NCBI RefSeq assembly: GCF_014534645.1
Contig: NZ_JACVQF010000215.1
Location: 62,001-126,000, forward strand
Direction of reading: 5' to 3'
DNA length: 64,000 bases
From: Streptomyces griseicoloratus
GTDB lineage: Bacteria; Actinomycetota; Actinomycetes; Streptomycetales; Streptomycetaceae
Both the position numbers and the translations under genes were made by a program. Below, piece by piece: positions 14,863 to 24,398 of the stretch. Within the stretch, counting starts at the first letter, position 1, and the number at the start of each line of letters is the position of its first letter. The notes beneath the pieces were generated by a model that was given only the letters and a program-made list of their open reading frames with translations, did not search any database and had not been told where the DNA came from.

Positions 14863-15645
14863 TCAGCGGCCGCGGGCCGGGCCGAGCGCGTCCCGCAGGT
14901 CCCGGGCGAGACTGCGCGCGATGTCGGGCCACCGGTCGTCGACGTAGAAGTGCCGGCCGGGATAGACGCGGTTGCGGACGCGGCCGTTGCTCAGGTCGGC
15001 CCACGCGCCGAGGGCACCCTCCAGGACGACGGCGTCCTCGCGTCCGCCGAACACGCTGATCGGACAGTCCAGCGGGGCCTCGTCCTGGTGCCGGTACCGC
15101 AGATAGACGCTCACCTCGCGCTTGACGACCGCGTTCGCGCTCGCCAGGTGCAGCCCGCGCTGTGCGGCCAGTTCCCGGAGCACGGGCGCCAGCCGGTGCA
15201 GCGGTCGTGCCCTCAGCTCGGCGGTCATCAGGTGCCACTGGTGGGGCGGGTGGGTGGCGGAGACGGCGAGCAGCGCCGGCTGCGGGCAGGACCGGCGCCG
15301 GAGCTCCCGCGCCGCCTCGAAGGCGAGCAGCCCGCCGGCGCAGTGCCCGAAGAACGCGAACGGCCGGCCTTCCGTGTCCCGGCGGACCGCCTCGGCCAGC
15401 AACCGGGCCAGCTCCGGCACGTCGCGCACGGCGGACTCCCGCAGGCGCCGTCCGTAGCCGGGCAGTTCGACGGGGCACGGCTCCACCCAGTCGGGGAGTT
15501 CCCGCACCAGGGGCAGGAAGAAGTCGGCGGGCCCGCCCAGGAAGGGCAGGCAGTACAGGCGTACCTCGGCGCCCGGGCGTCGTACGGCACCCGCGGTCCA
15601 CGGGGAGGGGGCCGCGGCGGCCTTCGTGCCGTCGTGCAAGGTCAC
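14863..15645 (-). CDS. Type II thioesterase with a Cys nucleophile
   Basis: This is a 260-residue alpha/beta hydrolase of the type II thioesterase family, which hydrolyses acyl or aberrant chains from carrier proteins of PKS/NRPS systems. It has LYCLPFLGG near the N-terminus, the nucleophile elbow FFGHCAGG with Cys102 where nearly all members have Ser (GHSMG), Asp204 in GGREDAVV and His232 in GRHFYVDD, so the triad is otherwise intact. The GTG at 15645 is preferred because AAGGA precedes it by a suitable distance and the family length is then normal; a GTG at 15705 would add 20 atypical residues. It follows PKS B on the same strand after about 106 bases, and since neither PKS has its own TE it is the best candidate for chain release or editing. 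Confidence 0.88.
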   Translation of the reverse strand: MTLHDGTKAAAAPSPWTAGAVRRPGAEVRLYCLPFLGGPADFFLPLVRELPDWVEPCPVELPGYGRRLRESAVRDVPELARLLAEAVRRDTEGRPFAFFGHCAGGLLAFEAARELRRRSCPQPALLAVSATHPPHQWHLMTAELRARPLHRLAPVLRELAAQRGLHLASANAVVKREVSVYLRYRHQDEAPLDCPISVFGGREDAVVLEGALGAWADLSNGRVRNRVYPGRHFYVDDRWPDIARSLARDLRDALGPARGR

Positions 15646-15751
15646 CTCGGGCTGTCCTTCCGGTCGGAGTGGTGGTGCGGGCCTGCGCGGGGACGGGCCC
15701 GGCACGCCCGGTGTCAGCGTCCCCGGGCGGATGCGGACACCGGGCGTGGCT

Positions 15752-18700
15752 TCATGGCCGTACGGCCGGTGCGGCGGCCTGCCGGGGGCCGGTCTGCTGG
15801 GGTGGCAGCGTCACGGCGGCGGCCCGGGCGGCCTGCTGTTTGAGGACCAGGTCGGCCAGCGCGATCAGGGTGGGGTTGGCGACCGCCTCGATGGTGGGGA
15901 TCTCGCAGTCGAAGTGGCGCTGTACCAGCACCGCGAGCTCGGCGGCCATCAGCGAGTCCATTCCCAGTTCGCCCAGCGGCCGCTCCATCGGCACCCGTTC
16001 CGGCACGGTCTGCAGGACGGTGGCGGCCAGCTCCGCCAGTGCCTCAAGCGCCAGTTCGCGGGCCTCCTGCGGCGGCAGTACGGCCAGTTGCCGGCGCAGG
16101 TCGTCGCCGCTGTGCCCGGCCACGTCCCCGGCGGGCGCCAGGACCAGGCTCAGCCGGGGGGCGTCCGCGGCGGGGCAGAACGAGCGCAGCGCGTCCCACG
16201 TCATCCGGCCCACGGCGACGACCTCGGCCGGTTCCGTGAGGAGCCGGCCCAGGCGCTCGTGCGCCAGGCGGGGGGCCAGCAGACCCATGCCCTTGCTCTC
16301 CAGCATCTCGGTCAGGCCCAGCCGCGCCACATAGCCGGCCTCGTCGATGCCGCCCCACTGCACGGCCAGCGCGGCCTCCCCCCGTCGGCGGCGGGCCCGG
16401 GCGAGGGACTCCAGGGCGAGGTTGGCGCCGGCGTACGGGGCCTGGTGGGGGTTGCCGATGAGCGCGGCGGCCGAGGAGTACAGGACGAACAGGTCCAGCC
16501 GCCTGCCGCGGGTCAGTTCGTCCAGGACCAGCGCCCCGCCGATCTTCGGGGCGAGCACCGCCGCGACGCGCGCGTCGTCCAGGTCGGCGAGGGGGGCGTC
16601 GTCCAGGTGCATCGCGGCGTGCACGACACCGCGCACCGGGTGCCCGCGGTCGTCGGCGTCCCGGAAGACGGTGCGCATCGCCTCGATGTCGGCCGCGTCG
16701 GCGGCGTACGCCGTGGCCCGCACGCCCTGGGCGCGCAGGTCCTCCAGCATCTCGGGGGCGCCGGGGGTCCGTTCGCCCCGGCGCCCGACCAGGGCGAGGT
16801 GGCGGGCGCCGCGCTCGGCGAGCCACTGCGCGGTGGCCGCGCCGAAGCCGCTGAGCCCGCCGGTCACCAGATAGGTGCCCTCCCGGTCGAGCGGCCGGCG
16901 CACGGGATACGGGGTGAGGGGCGGCGGCTGGTCGAAGGTGAGGACGAGCTTGCCGACGTGGTGCGAGTGCTGGAGCAGCCGGAACGCCTCCGCGGCCTCG
17001 GCGGCGGGCCGTACCCAGTGCGGCACCGGCCGGATGTCACCGGCGGCGATGCCTTCGGCGAGCAGGCCGACGTGGTGCCGTACCCGGTCCGGGTCCTCCA
17101 GGACCATCTCGTTGAGGTCGACGGCGGAGAAGGTCAGGGCGCGCTGGAACGGGCCCAGCAGCAGGCGTTCGTTGGCGTACAGATCCCGTTTGCCGAGTTC
17201 CACGAAGTGGCCGCCGGGCTTCAGGAGTTCCAGGCTGCGGGTGACGGCCTCCCCGCTGAGCGAGTTGAGGACCACGTCCACGCCGCGCCCGCCGGTGGCG
17301 TCGAGGACCTGTTCGGCGAAGCCGAGGGTGCGCGAGTCGGCGACGTGGTCGACGCCGAGCAGGCGCAGCAGGTTCCTCTTGTGCGCGGTGCCGGCGGTGG
17401 CGATGACGCGGGCACCGGCCCGCTGGGCGTACCGGACGGCGGCGAGGCCGACGCCCCCGACGGCCGCGTGGACGAGGACGGTCTGCCCCCGGCTCAGCCG
17501 GGCGACGTGGCCGAGGCCGTACTGGGCGGTGAGGTGGGCGAGCGGGACGGTGGCCGCCGCGGTGAGGTCCATGCCGTCCGGAACGCGGACCACGGCCCGC
17601 GCGTCGACGGTCAGGTGGGAGCGCAGCGCGCCGCGGGCGAGGACGCAGACCCGGTCGCCGGGGGCGAGGGAGGAGACCTGCTCGCCGACGGCGGTGACGA
17701 TCCCGGCGCACTCGTAGCCGACGGGGTGTTCCCCGGTGCCGTCGGCACCGGGCTGCGGCGGGAGCACGGCCTGCGCCTGGAGGACGTCCCGGTAGTTCAG
17801 GCCGACGGCGCGGACCTCGACGGACACCTCGCCGGGGCCGGGCGGCGCGGGCGGCGGAACGGGCCGCCACACCAGGTCGTAGGCCGGGCCCGGCCGCCTG
17901 ACGCGCAGGGCGTAGGCGCCCGGCTGCGGCGGGGCGGCGGCCTCGGGCGCGGCCGGGCGGTCCGTCACGCGGGTCACGAACCGGCCGTGGCGCGTGGTGA
18001 CGATCTCGTCCTCGTCACCCGGGTCCAGCAGCTCGGCCACGATCCGCCGCACGGCGTCCGCGCCGCCGCCGTAGTCGGCCGCGAGGCGCCGCACCGCGAT
18101 CCGGGGGTGCTCGTTGGCGAGGGAGCGGGCCGTGCCCCAGGTCGCGGCGGCGGGGACGGTCGCGGGCTCGGGCTGGGGCGTGGCGCCGTGGGTCGGTGCC
18201 ACCAGCCACAGCGAGCGGGAGATGTCCGAGGGCAGACGGGACAGCATGGCCGACGCGTCCCGCAGGGCCGCCGCGTAGCGCACGGAGCGGGTGGTGGCCT
18301 CCAGCGGGGTGAGCTCCGACGCGCCGGGGTCGGTGTCGGTGACCAGGACGGCGGTGACCGACGTGGCGTCCGCGCCGCCGCCGGGCAGGCCGGCCCAGGC
18401 CCCGGCGGGGGCGTCCGGCCCGGTGCGGTGCACCGTGCCGCCGGCCGCGGTCAGCGCCGCGGCCAGCCCGGCCGAGAGGTCGCAGTCCGGTTCTCCTGCG
18501 ACGATCCACGCGGAGTCCGCGGGCGCCTGCGGCGGCGGGGGCACCGCGACGGCACCGGGGCGGGGTGTGCGCCGCGCGCGGAGCACCGAGGCCACCCGGG
18601 CCAGCTCGCCGCCGGCGTCGGCGTGCGCGACGTCGCCGAAGCCGGTCTCCGTCAGCAGCTCGCGCCAGCGCGCTTGCGGCAGCAGCGGTGTGTGGGGGCG

Positions 18701-21700
18701 TTCGGCGAGGTCGGTGCGGTTCCAGAAGCTCTTCAGCACCCCGAACACCAGGGCGCAGGCCGCGGTGTCGTGGATCTCCTGCACCAGCAGGTGGCCTCCG
18801 TCCGCGAGCAGGTAGGACAGGCGGCCCAGGGCGGCGCGGACGTCCTCGGTGGCGTGCAGGACGTTGGAGGCGAGGACGAGGTCGAACGCCCCCTCCGCGC
18901 AGCCCTGTTCCTGCGGATCGGCGTTGAGGTCCAGCGTCCGGTACTCGATGAAGTCGTGGGCGGTGAGCCGGGCCCGGGCCCGGGGGAAGAAGGACTCCGA
19001 GACATCGGTGAAGACGTACTGGGTGCGCTCGCGCGGCAGGTGGGGCGCCACCGCCCGGGTGGTGGCGCCGGTGCCGGCGCCGACCTCCAGCACGCGCAGC
19101 GGCCGGTCGGCGGGCCATGCCCCGGCGAGGGCGCGTACGCAGGACCGGATGGCGCGGTGGGCGGCCTCGGACTGGAGCGAGGAGGTGTACAGCTCCTCGG
19201 TCAGGTGCCGGCCGGACTCGGAGAACAGCAGCTCCAGCGGGTCGCAGCGGCCCGTCAGGATGTCCGGCAGCCGCTGACCGCACATGCCGTACGCGGTCAG
19301 CTCCGGACCGCGCCGCAGGGGACCGTCCGCCAGGGAGCGCACCGTCTCCCCGGGACGGCCCGGGGCGAGGACCCGGCAGGCGTCCCCGGAGCGGAAGGCG
19401 TCCGCGCCCGCCACGAGGCCGTGCTCCTCGGCCACCTCCAGCAGGACGCCGAGCAGCGGTTCGTACTCGGGCAGGACCCCGGCGCCGCTCAGCTCGGCCC
19501 AGGTGAAGCGGGCGCTGCCCGGCAGGATCTCCTCGACGGCGCGTACCGCGAAGTGCGCCGTGACGCGCTTGAGCGCGTCCATGAGGTCCCGCCCCCGGCG
19601 CGTCTCGGACTCGGACAGGACCACTGCGGGCGGTGTCGCGCCGCCGGCACGCGGGTGGGGCAGCGGGAACGCCTCGCCGGTGCGGCCCGGGCGCGGTGCG
19701 GCGCGCAGTTCGGTCACGCACTCGCTGACCGACGGCCCGGCCGCGGTGTCGAAGCGGCGCAGCCGGCAGCCGAGGAGTTCCACGCAGACCGTGCCGTCCT
19801 CGTCGACGACGGTGACGTCCCAGACGGCCTCGGCGGCGGTGGCGGACCGCCCGCGCACCCGGACGTGTCCGGTGGCGGCCGGGGGCCGCCAGGCGCGGAC
19901 CGTGTCGACGGCCGCGGGCAGGAACGTCGCGCCGTCCGTGTCGTCGAGCAGCGCGGCACCGGCCTGGAGGGCGCCGTCGAGGATCGCGGGGTGTGCCAGG
20001 TAGCCCGCGGTGTCGAGGTGCTCGGCGCGGTAGTGGGCGACCGCCTCGCGGCCGTCGGTGCGGACGTGGTCGAGCACGCGGAAGCTGGGGCCGTAGTCCA
20101 GTCCGCCGCGGCGGGCCCGGTCGTAGACCTCGTCCGCCCGGGCGCGGTGCGGGAACTGCCGGCCCAGCGTGCCGCCGTCCAGGGTTTCGGGGGCCCGGCC
20201 GAGCAGGCGCCTCACCCGGCCGCGGGCGTGGGGCCGCCAGGGCTGTCCGGGGCCGCCCGCCCGGCTCGCCACGCGGACCACCCCGTCCTCGTCCGACAGG
20301 GAGGTGTGCAGCCAGACGTTCATGTCCGGGTCGTCCCAGGGCAGGGTGAGCGGCTGGAAGGTCAGCGCGGTGACCTCCACGGGCCCGTCGAAGGCCCGGC
20401 TCCCGGCCGCCAGGGCCGCCTCGACGTACCCGGCGGCGGGCATCAGCACCGCGCCGGCCACCTTGTGGTCGGCCAGCCACGGCAGCCTCACCGGGTCGAG
20501 GCGCTGGTGCCAGCCGGGCTCCAGGGCGGCGGCCCGTTCGCCGAGCAGGGGGTGGTCGAGGGTGCCGTCCCCGCAGGTGCGGGTCCAGGTCGCGGCCGGC
20601 GGCATCGGGTGGGCCGCGCGCTGCCAGGCGTACGGGGGCAGGCCGGTGACCTTTCCGGGCACGGGGAAGAACGCCGTCCAGTCCCCGGCCCCTGCGGCCA
20701 GGGCGCCGCCGACGGTCTCGTCCAGCGCGTCCGTGCCCCGCCGGTGGCGGCGCAGGGTGGGCAGGACCGCGGCCGGCACCCCCGCCGTCTCGGCGGCCCG
20801 GCGCAGATAGGAGGTGAGCACCGGGTGCGGGCCGATCTCGACGAGTGCGCCGCAGCCCTCCTCCAGCGCCGCGGCGGCGGCCTCGGCGAACAGCACGGGG
20901 CGCCGCAGGTTGCGCCACCAGTACCCGGCGTCCAGGCCGGTGCCCTGCTGCCCGTGCCGGAGTCCGCCGGTGACGGTGGAGGCGAACGGCAGCCGCAGCG
21001 CGCCCGGGCGCAGGCCGGCCAGTGCCGCCTTCATGGGCTCGGCGAGCGGGTCCATGAGCCGGCTGTGGAAGGCGTAGTCCAGTTCCAGCGGGCGGAAGAA
21101 GACGTCGCGGTCGGCCAGGTGGTGGCCGAGATCCTTCAGCGCCCGCTCGTCGCCGCTGACGGTGACGTCGCGCACGCTGTTGACGGCGGCGATCTCGAGT
21201 TTCCCGCCGTACGGCAGGAGCAGGACGCGGGCCTCCCGCTCGGGCAGTCCCAGTGCCGCCATCCTGCCGCTGCCGGCGGTGGTGCCCTGGAGCCGGCTGC
21301 GTTCGGCCACCACCCGGGCGGCGGCGGGCAGGTCCAGCGCGCCGGCGGCACAGGCGGCGGCGATCTCCCCGACGCTGTGTCCGAGGACCACGTCCGGGCG
21401 CACCCCCTGGTCGGCGAGCGCGGCGACGAGGCCCATCTGGAGCGCGAACAGGGCCGGTTGGGCGATCTCCGTGCGGTCCATGCGGGAGTGCTCGCCCGGT
21501 GCGGCCAGTTCCTCGGCCACCGACCAGCCGAGCAGCGGGGTCAGGGCGGCGTCGGCCTCCGTCACGGCGGCGCGGAACGCGGGCACCGCGGCCATGAGGT
21601 CGGCGCCCATGCCGTGCCACTGCGACCCGTTGCCGGAGAAGGCGAACACCACCCTGCCGCTCGCGGCCCGGCCGGTGACGGGCGGCGGAGGTACGGCCGG

Positions 21701-23269
21701 GGAGGCCGCCCGCTCCCGGAGCCGGTCGGCGGCCTGCTCCGGGGTGCGGGCCAGCACCACCGCGCGGTGCGGGTGGAGGCGCCGGCGGCGGCAGGCGGTC
21801 CAGGCGGTGTCGTAGAAGGCGTCCGGTGCGACGGTCTCCAGGTGGTCGGCCATCCGGTGCACGGCGGTCGTCAGGGCGTCCTCGGTGTGGGCCGAGACCA
21901 GCACGGGCAGCGCCGCGCCCTGCGGCCGGGCGGGGGCCTGCTCCGCCGGGACGGGGTCGGGCGGCGCTTCGAGCAGGACGTGGGCGTTGGCGCCGCCGAA
22001 GCCGGCGGAGCCGACCCCCACCAGTGCGCGTCCCTCGCAGGGGGGCACCGGCCTGGCGGTGACGGCCGGTTCGAGTCCGAGCCCGGCGAAGTCGATGCCG
22101 GTGGCGAGCGGTTCGGCGTGCAGGGTGGCGGGGATGTGCCGGTGCCGCAGCACCAGCAGCGCCTTCAGCAGGCCGGGCATGCCCGAGGCCGCCTCCAGGT
22201 GCCCGAGGTTGCTCTTGACCGATCCGATGGGCAGCGGTCCCCGGGTGCGGGCCGCGGCGAGCGCCCGTCCGACGGCCTGGCATTCGGCGCGGTCCCCGGC
22301 CTGGGTGCCGGTGCCGTGCGCCTCGAAGTACACCAGTTCGTCGGGGGAGACTCCGGCGTCCCGGTAGAGCGTGCGCAGCAGTTCCTCCTGCGCCTCGCTG
22401 CTGGGCAGGGCCATCCCCTGGGTGTGCCCGTCGCTGTTGACGCCGCTGGCCCGGATCACCGCGTGCACCCGGTCGCCGTCGGCGAGGGCGTCGGCGAGCG
22501 GTTTGAGGACGACCAGTCCGCCGCCCTCCGCCCGTACGAAGCCGTCGGCGGCGGCCGAGAAGGCCCGGCACCGGCCGGTCGGGGACAGCATCGACGCCTT
22601 GGCGAACCCGATGTAGGGGTGGGGGTCGAGCAGCAGGCCGATGCCGCCCGCGAAGGCCATGCGGCTGCGGCCGGCGCGCAGCGCCTCGCAGGCCTGGTGC
22701 ACCGCCGTCAGGGCCGACGAGCAGGCGGTGTCGACGGTCATGCTCGGGCCGCGCAGGTCGAAGACGTGCGACAGCCGGTTGGAGACGATGGAGTTCGCCC
22801 CGCCGGTCATCGTGTAGGCGTCCGTCTCGTCCGGCAGGGCGCCCATCATCGCGAGGGCGGACGAGCCCGCGCAGCCGATGAAGACGGCGATGTCCGACCC
22901 CGCGATCCGGTCGGCGTCCATCCCGGCGTCGTCCAGCGCCTCGACCGCCATCTCCAGCAGCAGCCGCTGCTGCGGGTCCATGCGGGCGGCCTCGCGCGGG
23001 GAGATGCCGAAGTAGTCGGCGTCGAACCGGTCGTAGTCCCGGAGGAACCCGCCGGCGACGGTGTAGGTCCTGCCGGGACGGTGGGGGTTCGGGTCGAGGT
23101 ACCGGGAGGAGTCGAAGCGGTCCGGGGGCACCTCGGTGACCAGGTCCCGGCCCTCGCTCAGGGCCGCCCACAACTCGTCCGGGGAGGTGATGCCGCCGGG
23201 CAGGCGGCAGGCGGCTCCGACGAGGGCGATGGGCATGTCGTGCCGGGGGGCAGGCGGCGTGCGCAACAC
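15752..23269 (-). CDS. Iterative type I polyketide synthase B, KS-AT-DH-CMeT-ER-KR-ACP
   Basis: This is a 2505-residue synthase with the same single-module plan as PKS A: KS (about 12-435; Cys183 in DTACSSAL, His318 in EAHGTGT, His356 in NLGH), AT (about 540-830; GHSVGE Ser632, YAFH), DH (about 905-1175; His935 in a normal HKVAGAVLMP, Asp1098 in HPAILDGALQ), CMeT (about 1345-1565; LEVGAGTGATT), a structural segment, ER (about 1785-2112; LVHAAVGGVG), KR (about 2131-2355; TGGLSGFG, Ser2266, Tyr2279, Asn2283, LDD) and ACP (Ser2439 in LGMDSL). All catalytic residues look intact, so each cycle could give methylated or unmethylated, fully or partly reduced units. It starts at GTG with AAGGAGA just upstream. 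The reductase gene lies upstream on the same strand and the thioesterase downstream. Confidence 0.93.
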   Translation of the reverse strand: MLRTPPAPRHDMPIALVGAACRLPGGITSPDELWAALSEGRDLVTEVPPDRFDSSRYLDPNPHRPGRTYTVAGGFLRDYDRFDADYFGISPREAARMDPQQRLLLEMAVEALDDAGMDADRIAGSDIAVFIGCAGSSALAMMGALPDETDAYTMTGGANSIVSNRLSHVFDLRGPSMTVDTACSSALTAVHQACEALRAGRSRMAFAGGIGLLLDPHPYIGFAKASMLSPTGRCRAFSAAADGFVRAEGGGLVVLKPLADALADGDRVHAVIRASGVNSDGHTQGMALPSSEAQEELLRTLYRDAGVSPDELVYFEAHGTGTQAGDRAECQAVGRALAAARTRGPLPIGSVKSNLGHLEAASGMPGLLKALLVLRHRHIPATLHAEPLATGIDFAGLGLEPAVTARPVPPCEGRALVGVGSAGFGGANAHVLLEAPPDPVPAEQAPARPQGAALPVLVSAHTEDALTTAVHRMADHLETVAPDAFYDTAWTACRRRRLHPHRAVVLARTPEQAADRLRERAASPAVPPPPVTGRAASGRVVFAFSGNGSQWHGMGADLMAAVPAFRAAVTEADAALTPLLGWSVAEELAAPGEHSRMDRTEIAQPALFALQMGLVAALADQGVRPDVVLGHSVGEIAAACAAGALDLPAAARVVAERSRLQGTTAGSGRMAALGLPEREARVLLLPYGGKLEIAAVNSVRDVTVSGDERALKDLGHHLADRDVFFRPLELDYAFHSRLMDPLAEPMKAALAGLRPGALRLPFASTVTGGLRHGQQGTGLDAGYWWRNLRRPVLFAEAAAAALEEGCGALVEIGPHPVLTSYLRRAAETAGVPAAVLPTLRRHRRGTDALDETVGGALAAGAGDWTAFFPVPGKVTGLPPYAWQRAAHPMPPAATWTRTCGDGTLDHPLLGERAAALEPGWHQRLDPVRLPWLADHKVAGAVLMPAAGYVEAALAAGSRAFDGPVEVTALTFQPLTLPWDDPDMNVWLHTSLSDEDGVVRVASRAGGPGQPWRPHARGRVRRLLGRAPETLDGGTLGRQFPHRARADEVYDRARRGGLDYGPSFRVLDHVRTDGREAVAHYRAEHLDTAGYLAHPAILDGALQAGAALLDDTDGATFLPAAVDTVRAWRPPAATGHVRVRGRSATAAEAVWDVTVVDEDGTVCVELLGCRLRRFDTAAGPSVSECVTELRAAPRPGRTGEAFPLPHPRAGGATPPAVVLSESETRRGRDLMDALKRVTAHFAVRAVEEILPGSARFTWAELSGAGVLPEYEPLLGVLLEVAEEHGLVAGADAFRSGDACRVLAPGRPGETVRSLADGPLRRGPELTAYGMCGQRLPDILTGRCDPLELLFSESGRHLTEELYTSSLQSEAAHRAIRSCVRALAGAWPADRPLRVLEVGAGTGATTRAVAPHLPRERTQYVFTDVSESFFPRARARLTAHDFIEYRTLDLNADPQEQGCAEGAFDLVLASNVLHATEDVRAALGRLSYLLADGGHLLVQEIHDTAACALVFGVLKSFWNRTDLAERPHTPLLPQARWRELLTETGFGDVAHADAGGELARVASVLRARRTPRPGAVAVPPPPQAPADSAWIVAGEPDCDLSAGLAAALTAAGGTVHRTGPDAPAGAWAGLPGGGADATSVTAVLVTDTDPGASELTPLEATTRSVRYAAALRDASAMLSRLPSDISRSLWLVAPTHGATPQPEPATVPAAATWGTARSLANEHPRIAVRRLAADYGGGADAVRRIVAELLDPGDEDEIVTTRHGRFVTRVTDRPAAPEAAAPPQPGAYALRVRRPGPAYDLVWRPVPPPAPPGPGEVSVEVRAVGLNYRDVLQAQAVLPPQPGADGTGEHPVGYECAGIVTAVGEQVSSLAPGDRVCVLARGALRSHLTVDARAVVRVPDGMDLTAAATVPLAHLTAQYGLGHVARLSRGQTVLVHAAVGGVGLAAVRYAQRAGARVIATAGTAHKRNLLRLLGVDHVADSRTLGFAEQVLDATGGRGVDVVLNSLSGEAVTRSLELLKPGGHFVELGKRDLYANERLLLGPFQRALTFSAVDLNEMVLEDPDRVRHHVGLLAEGIAAGDIRPVPHWVRPAAEAAEAFRLLQHSHHVGKLVLTFDQPPPLTPYPVRRPLDREGTYLVTGGLSGFGAATAQWLAERGARHLALVGRRGERTPGAPEMLEDLRAQGVRATAYAADAADIEAMRTVFRDADDRGHPVRGVVHAAMHLDDAPLADLDDARVAAVLAPKIGGALVLDELTRGRRLDLFVLYSSAAALIGNPHQAPYAGANLALESLARARRRRGEAALAVQWGGIDEAGYVARLGLTEMLESKGMGLLAPRLAHERLGRLLTEPAEVVAVGRMTWDALRSFCPAADAPRLSLVLAPAGDVAGHSGDDLRRQLAVLPPQEARELALEALAELAATVLQTVPERVPMERPLGELGMDSLMAAELAVLVQRHFDCEIPTIEAVANPTLIALADLVLKQQAARAAAVTLPPQQTGPRQAAAPAVRP

Positions 23270-23336
23270 GGTCTCCTTGCGGTCGTGAGGGAAGGGAAGG
23301 TCCGGGAAGGGGGCGGCCGTCTCGGGCCGGGCCCGG

Positions 23337-24398
23337 TCAGTGCAGGGCTGCCGCGACGTAGTCCCGGTCGACGACGGGCCGGGCGGGGCAGGCGAGGCCG
23401 AGCCGGGCCAGGCCGGCGCCCTCGTAGGTGCGGGAGAACGACAGCCAGTAGGCGTACGCGGGCAGCGTGCGCCGCATGTCCTGCGGCGCCCGCGAGGAGC
23501 GCCAGCTGGTGTCCACGGGGACGCCGAAGTGGTCGCCGAGGGCCGCGATCACCTCGGTCATGGGCAGGTTGCGGCGGTTGACGACGTGGTGGATGCGCGG
23601 CCGGTCGCCGGTGTGCCGGGCGGCCGCCTCCACCATCGCGTACGCGGCGTGCTCGACCGGCAGGACGTTGGTGCCGGCGCCCGCGGGCACCGGCAGTGCC
23701 ATGGGCCCCGGCGTGCCGGTGAGTTCGGGGTGCCGGCGGAGCATGGCCCCGACCTGCCGCGCGAGCACCTGGAGGGGGTGGTGGGGGCGGTCGGGGTGTG
23801 CGGGGCGGTGGGTGGCCAGGCAGCTGGGCCGGAAGACCAGGGCCCGGCCGCCGTACTCGGACACCCAGCGGTGGACGAGGCCCTCGGCCTCGAACTTCGA
23901 CTGCTCGTAGGGGGTGTTGAAACCGAAGGACGCGTCCAGCTCCTTCTCCTCGACGACCCCGTCGGGACGTGCCCCTGCCACGGCGACGGTGCTGACGTGG
24001 CACAGCAGGGGCGCCCGCTCCCCGGCCGTCAGCAGCCGCAGCACGTGCCGGGTCCCGTCGACGTTGGTGCGCCGCGCCTGCTGGAGGGAGGAACCGAAGG
24101 AGATGTCGCCGGCGCAGTGCCACAGGACGTCGATGCGGTCCGCCAGCCGCTGGAAGCCCTCCCGGCCCAGCCCCAGGAAGCCGTCCTCCAGCGCGATCTC
24201 CCGCGTCTGCAGGTGCGTGCGCGCCACCCGCAGTTCCTCCGCGTCCGCGCCGCAGGTCCGCAGGAACCGCTCGACGCGCACGGGCGCCGGCAGCGGATGC
24301 GGGCGGGCGAGCAGCAGCAGCCGTCGCCGGCGTGCCAGCAACTCCCGTACCAGGTGCAGGCCGAGGAACCCGGTGGCACCGGTGACCGCGGTCAGCAC
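23337..24398 (-). CDS. Thioester-reductase-like NAD(P)-binding protein
   Basis: This is a 353-residue extended SDR of the NAD_binding_4 / male-sterility type. It begins directly with a cofactor motif (TGATGFLG) and continues with VLWHCAGDISF, TNVDGTRHVLRL and the catalytic pair in NTPYEQSKFEAE. Relatives are the R domains that release carrier-bound chains as aldehydes or alcohols and the fatty acyl-CoA reductases. This one is free-standing, with no A or carrier domain. The GTG at 24398 is chosen because it opens the domain and has AGGGG upstream; longer starts reach 24563 but add Arg-rich residues. It is 67 bases ahead of PKS B, in the same direction, which makes reductive release of a PKS product a reasonable idea. 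Confidence 0.8.
   Translation of the reverse strand: MLTAVTGATGFLGLHLVRELLARRRRLLLLARPHPLPAPVRVERFLRTCGADAEELRVARTHLQTREIALEDGFLGLGREGFQRLADRIDVLWHCAGDISFGSSLQQARRTNVDGTRHVLRLLTAGERAPLLCHVSTVAVAGARPDGVVEEKELDASFGFNTPYEQSKFEAEGLVHRWVSEYGGRALVFRPSCLATHRPAHPDRPHHPLQVLARQVGAMLRRHPELTGTPGPMALPVPAGAGTNVLPVEHAAYAMVEAAARHTGDRPRIHHVVNRRNLPMTEVIAALGDHFGVPVDTSWRSSRAPQDMRRTLPAYAYWLSFSRTYEGAGLARLGLACPARPVVDRDYVAAALH

Noticed and set aside
2764-23269. PKS A and B as consecutive modules of one linear modular assembly line
   Set aside because: Neither has docking helices, a loading module or a terminal TE, and they are about 5.5 kb apart with other genes between, some on the opposite strand.
15626-23581. 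A 2651-codon open frame on the plus strand opposite PKS B, and a similar 1798-codon one opposite PKS A (2707-8103)
   Set aside because: These arise from extreme GC bias at third positions of the real minus-strand genes. Their translations are low-complexity Gly/Arg/Pro/Val with no domains.
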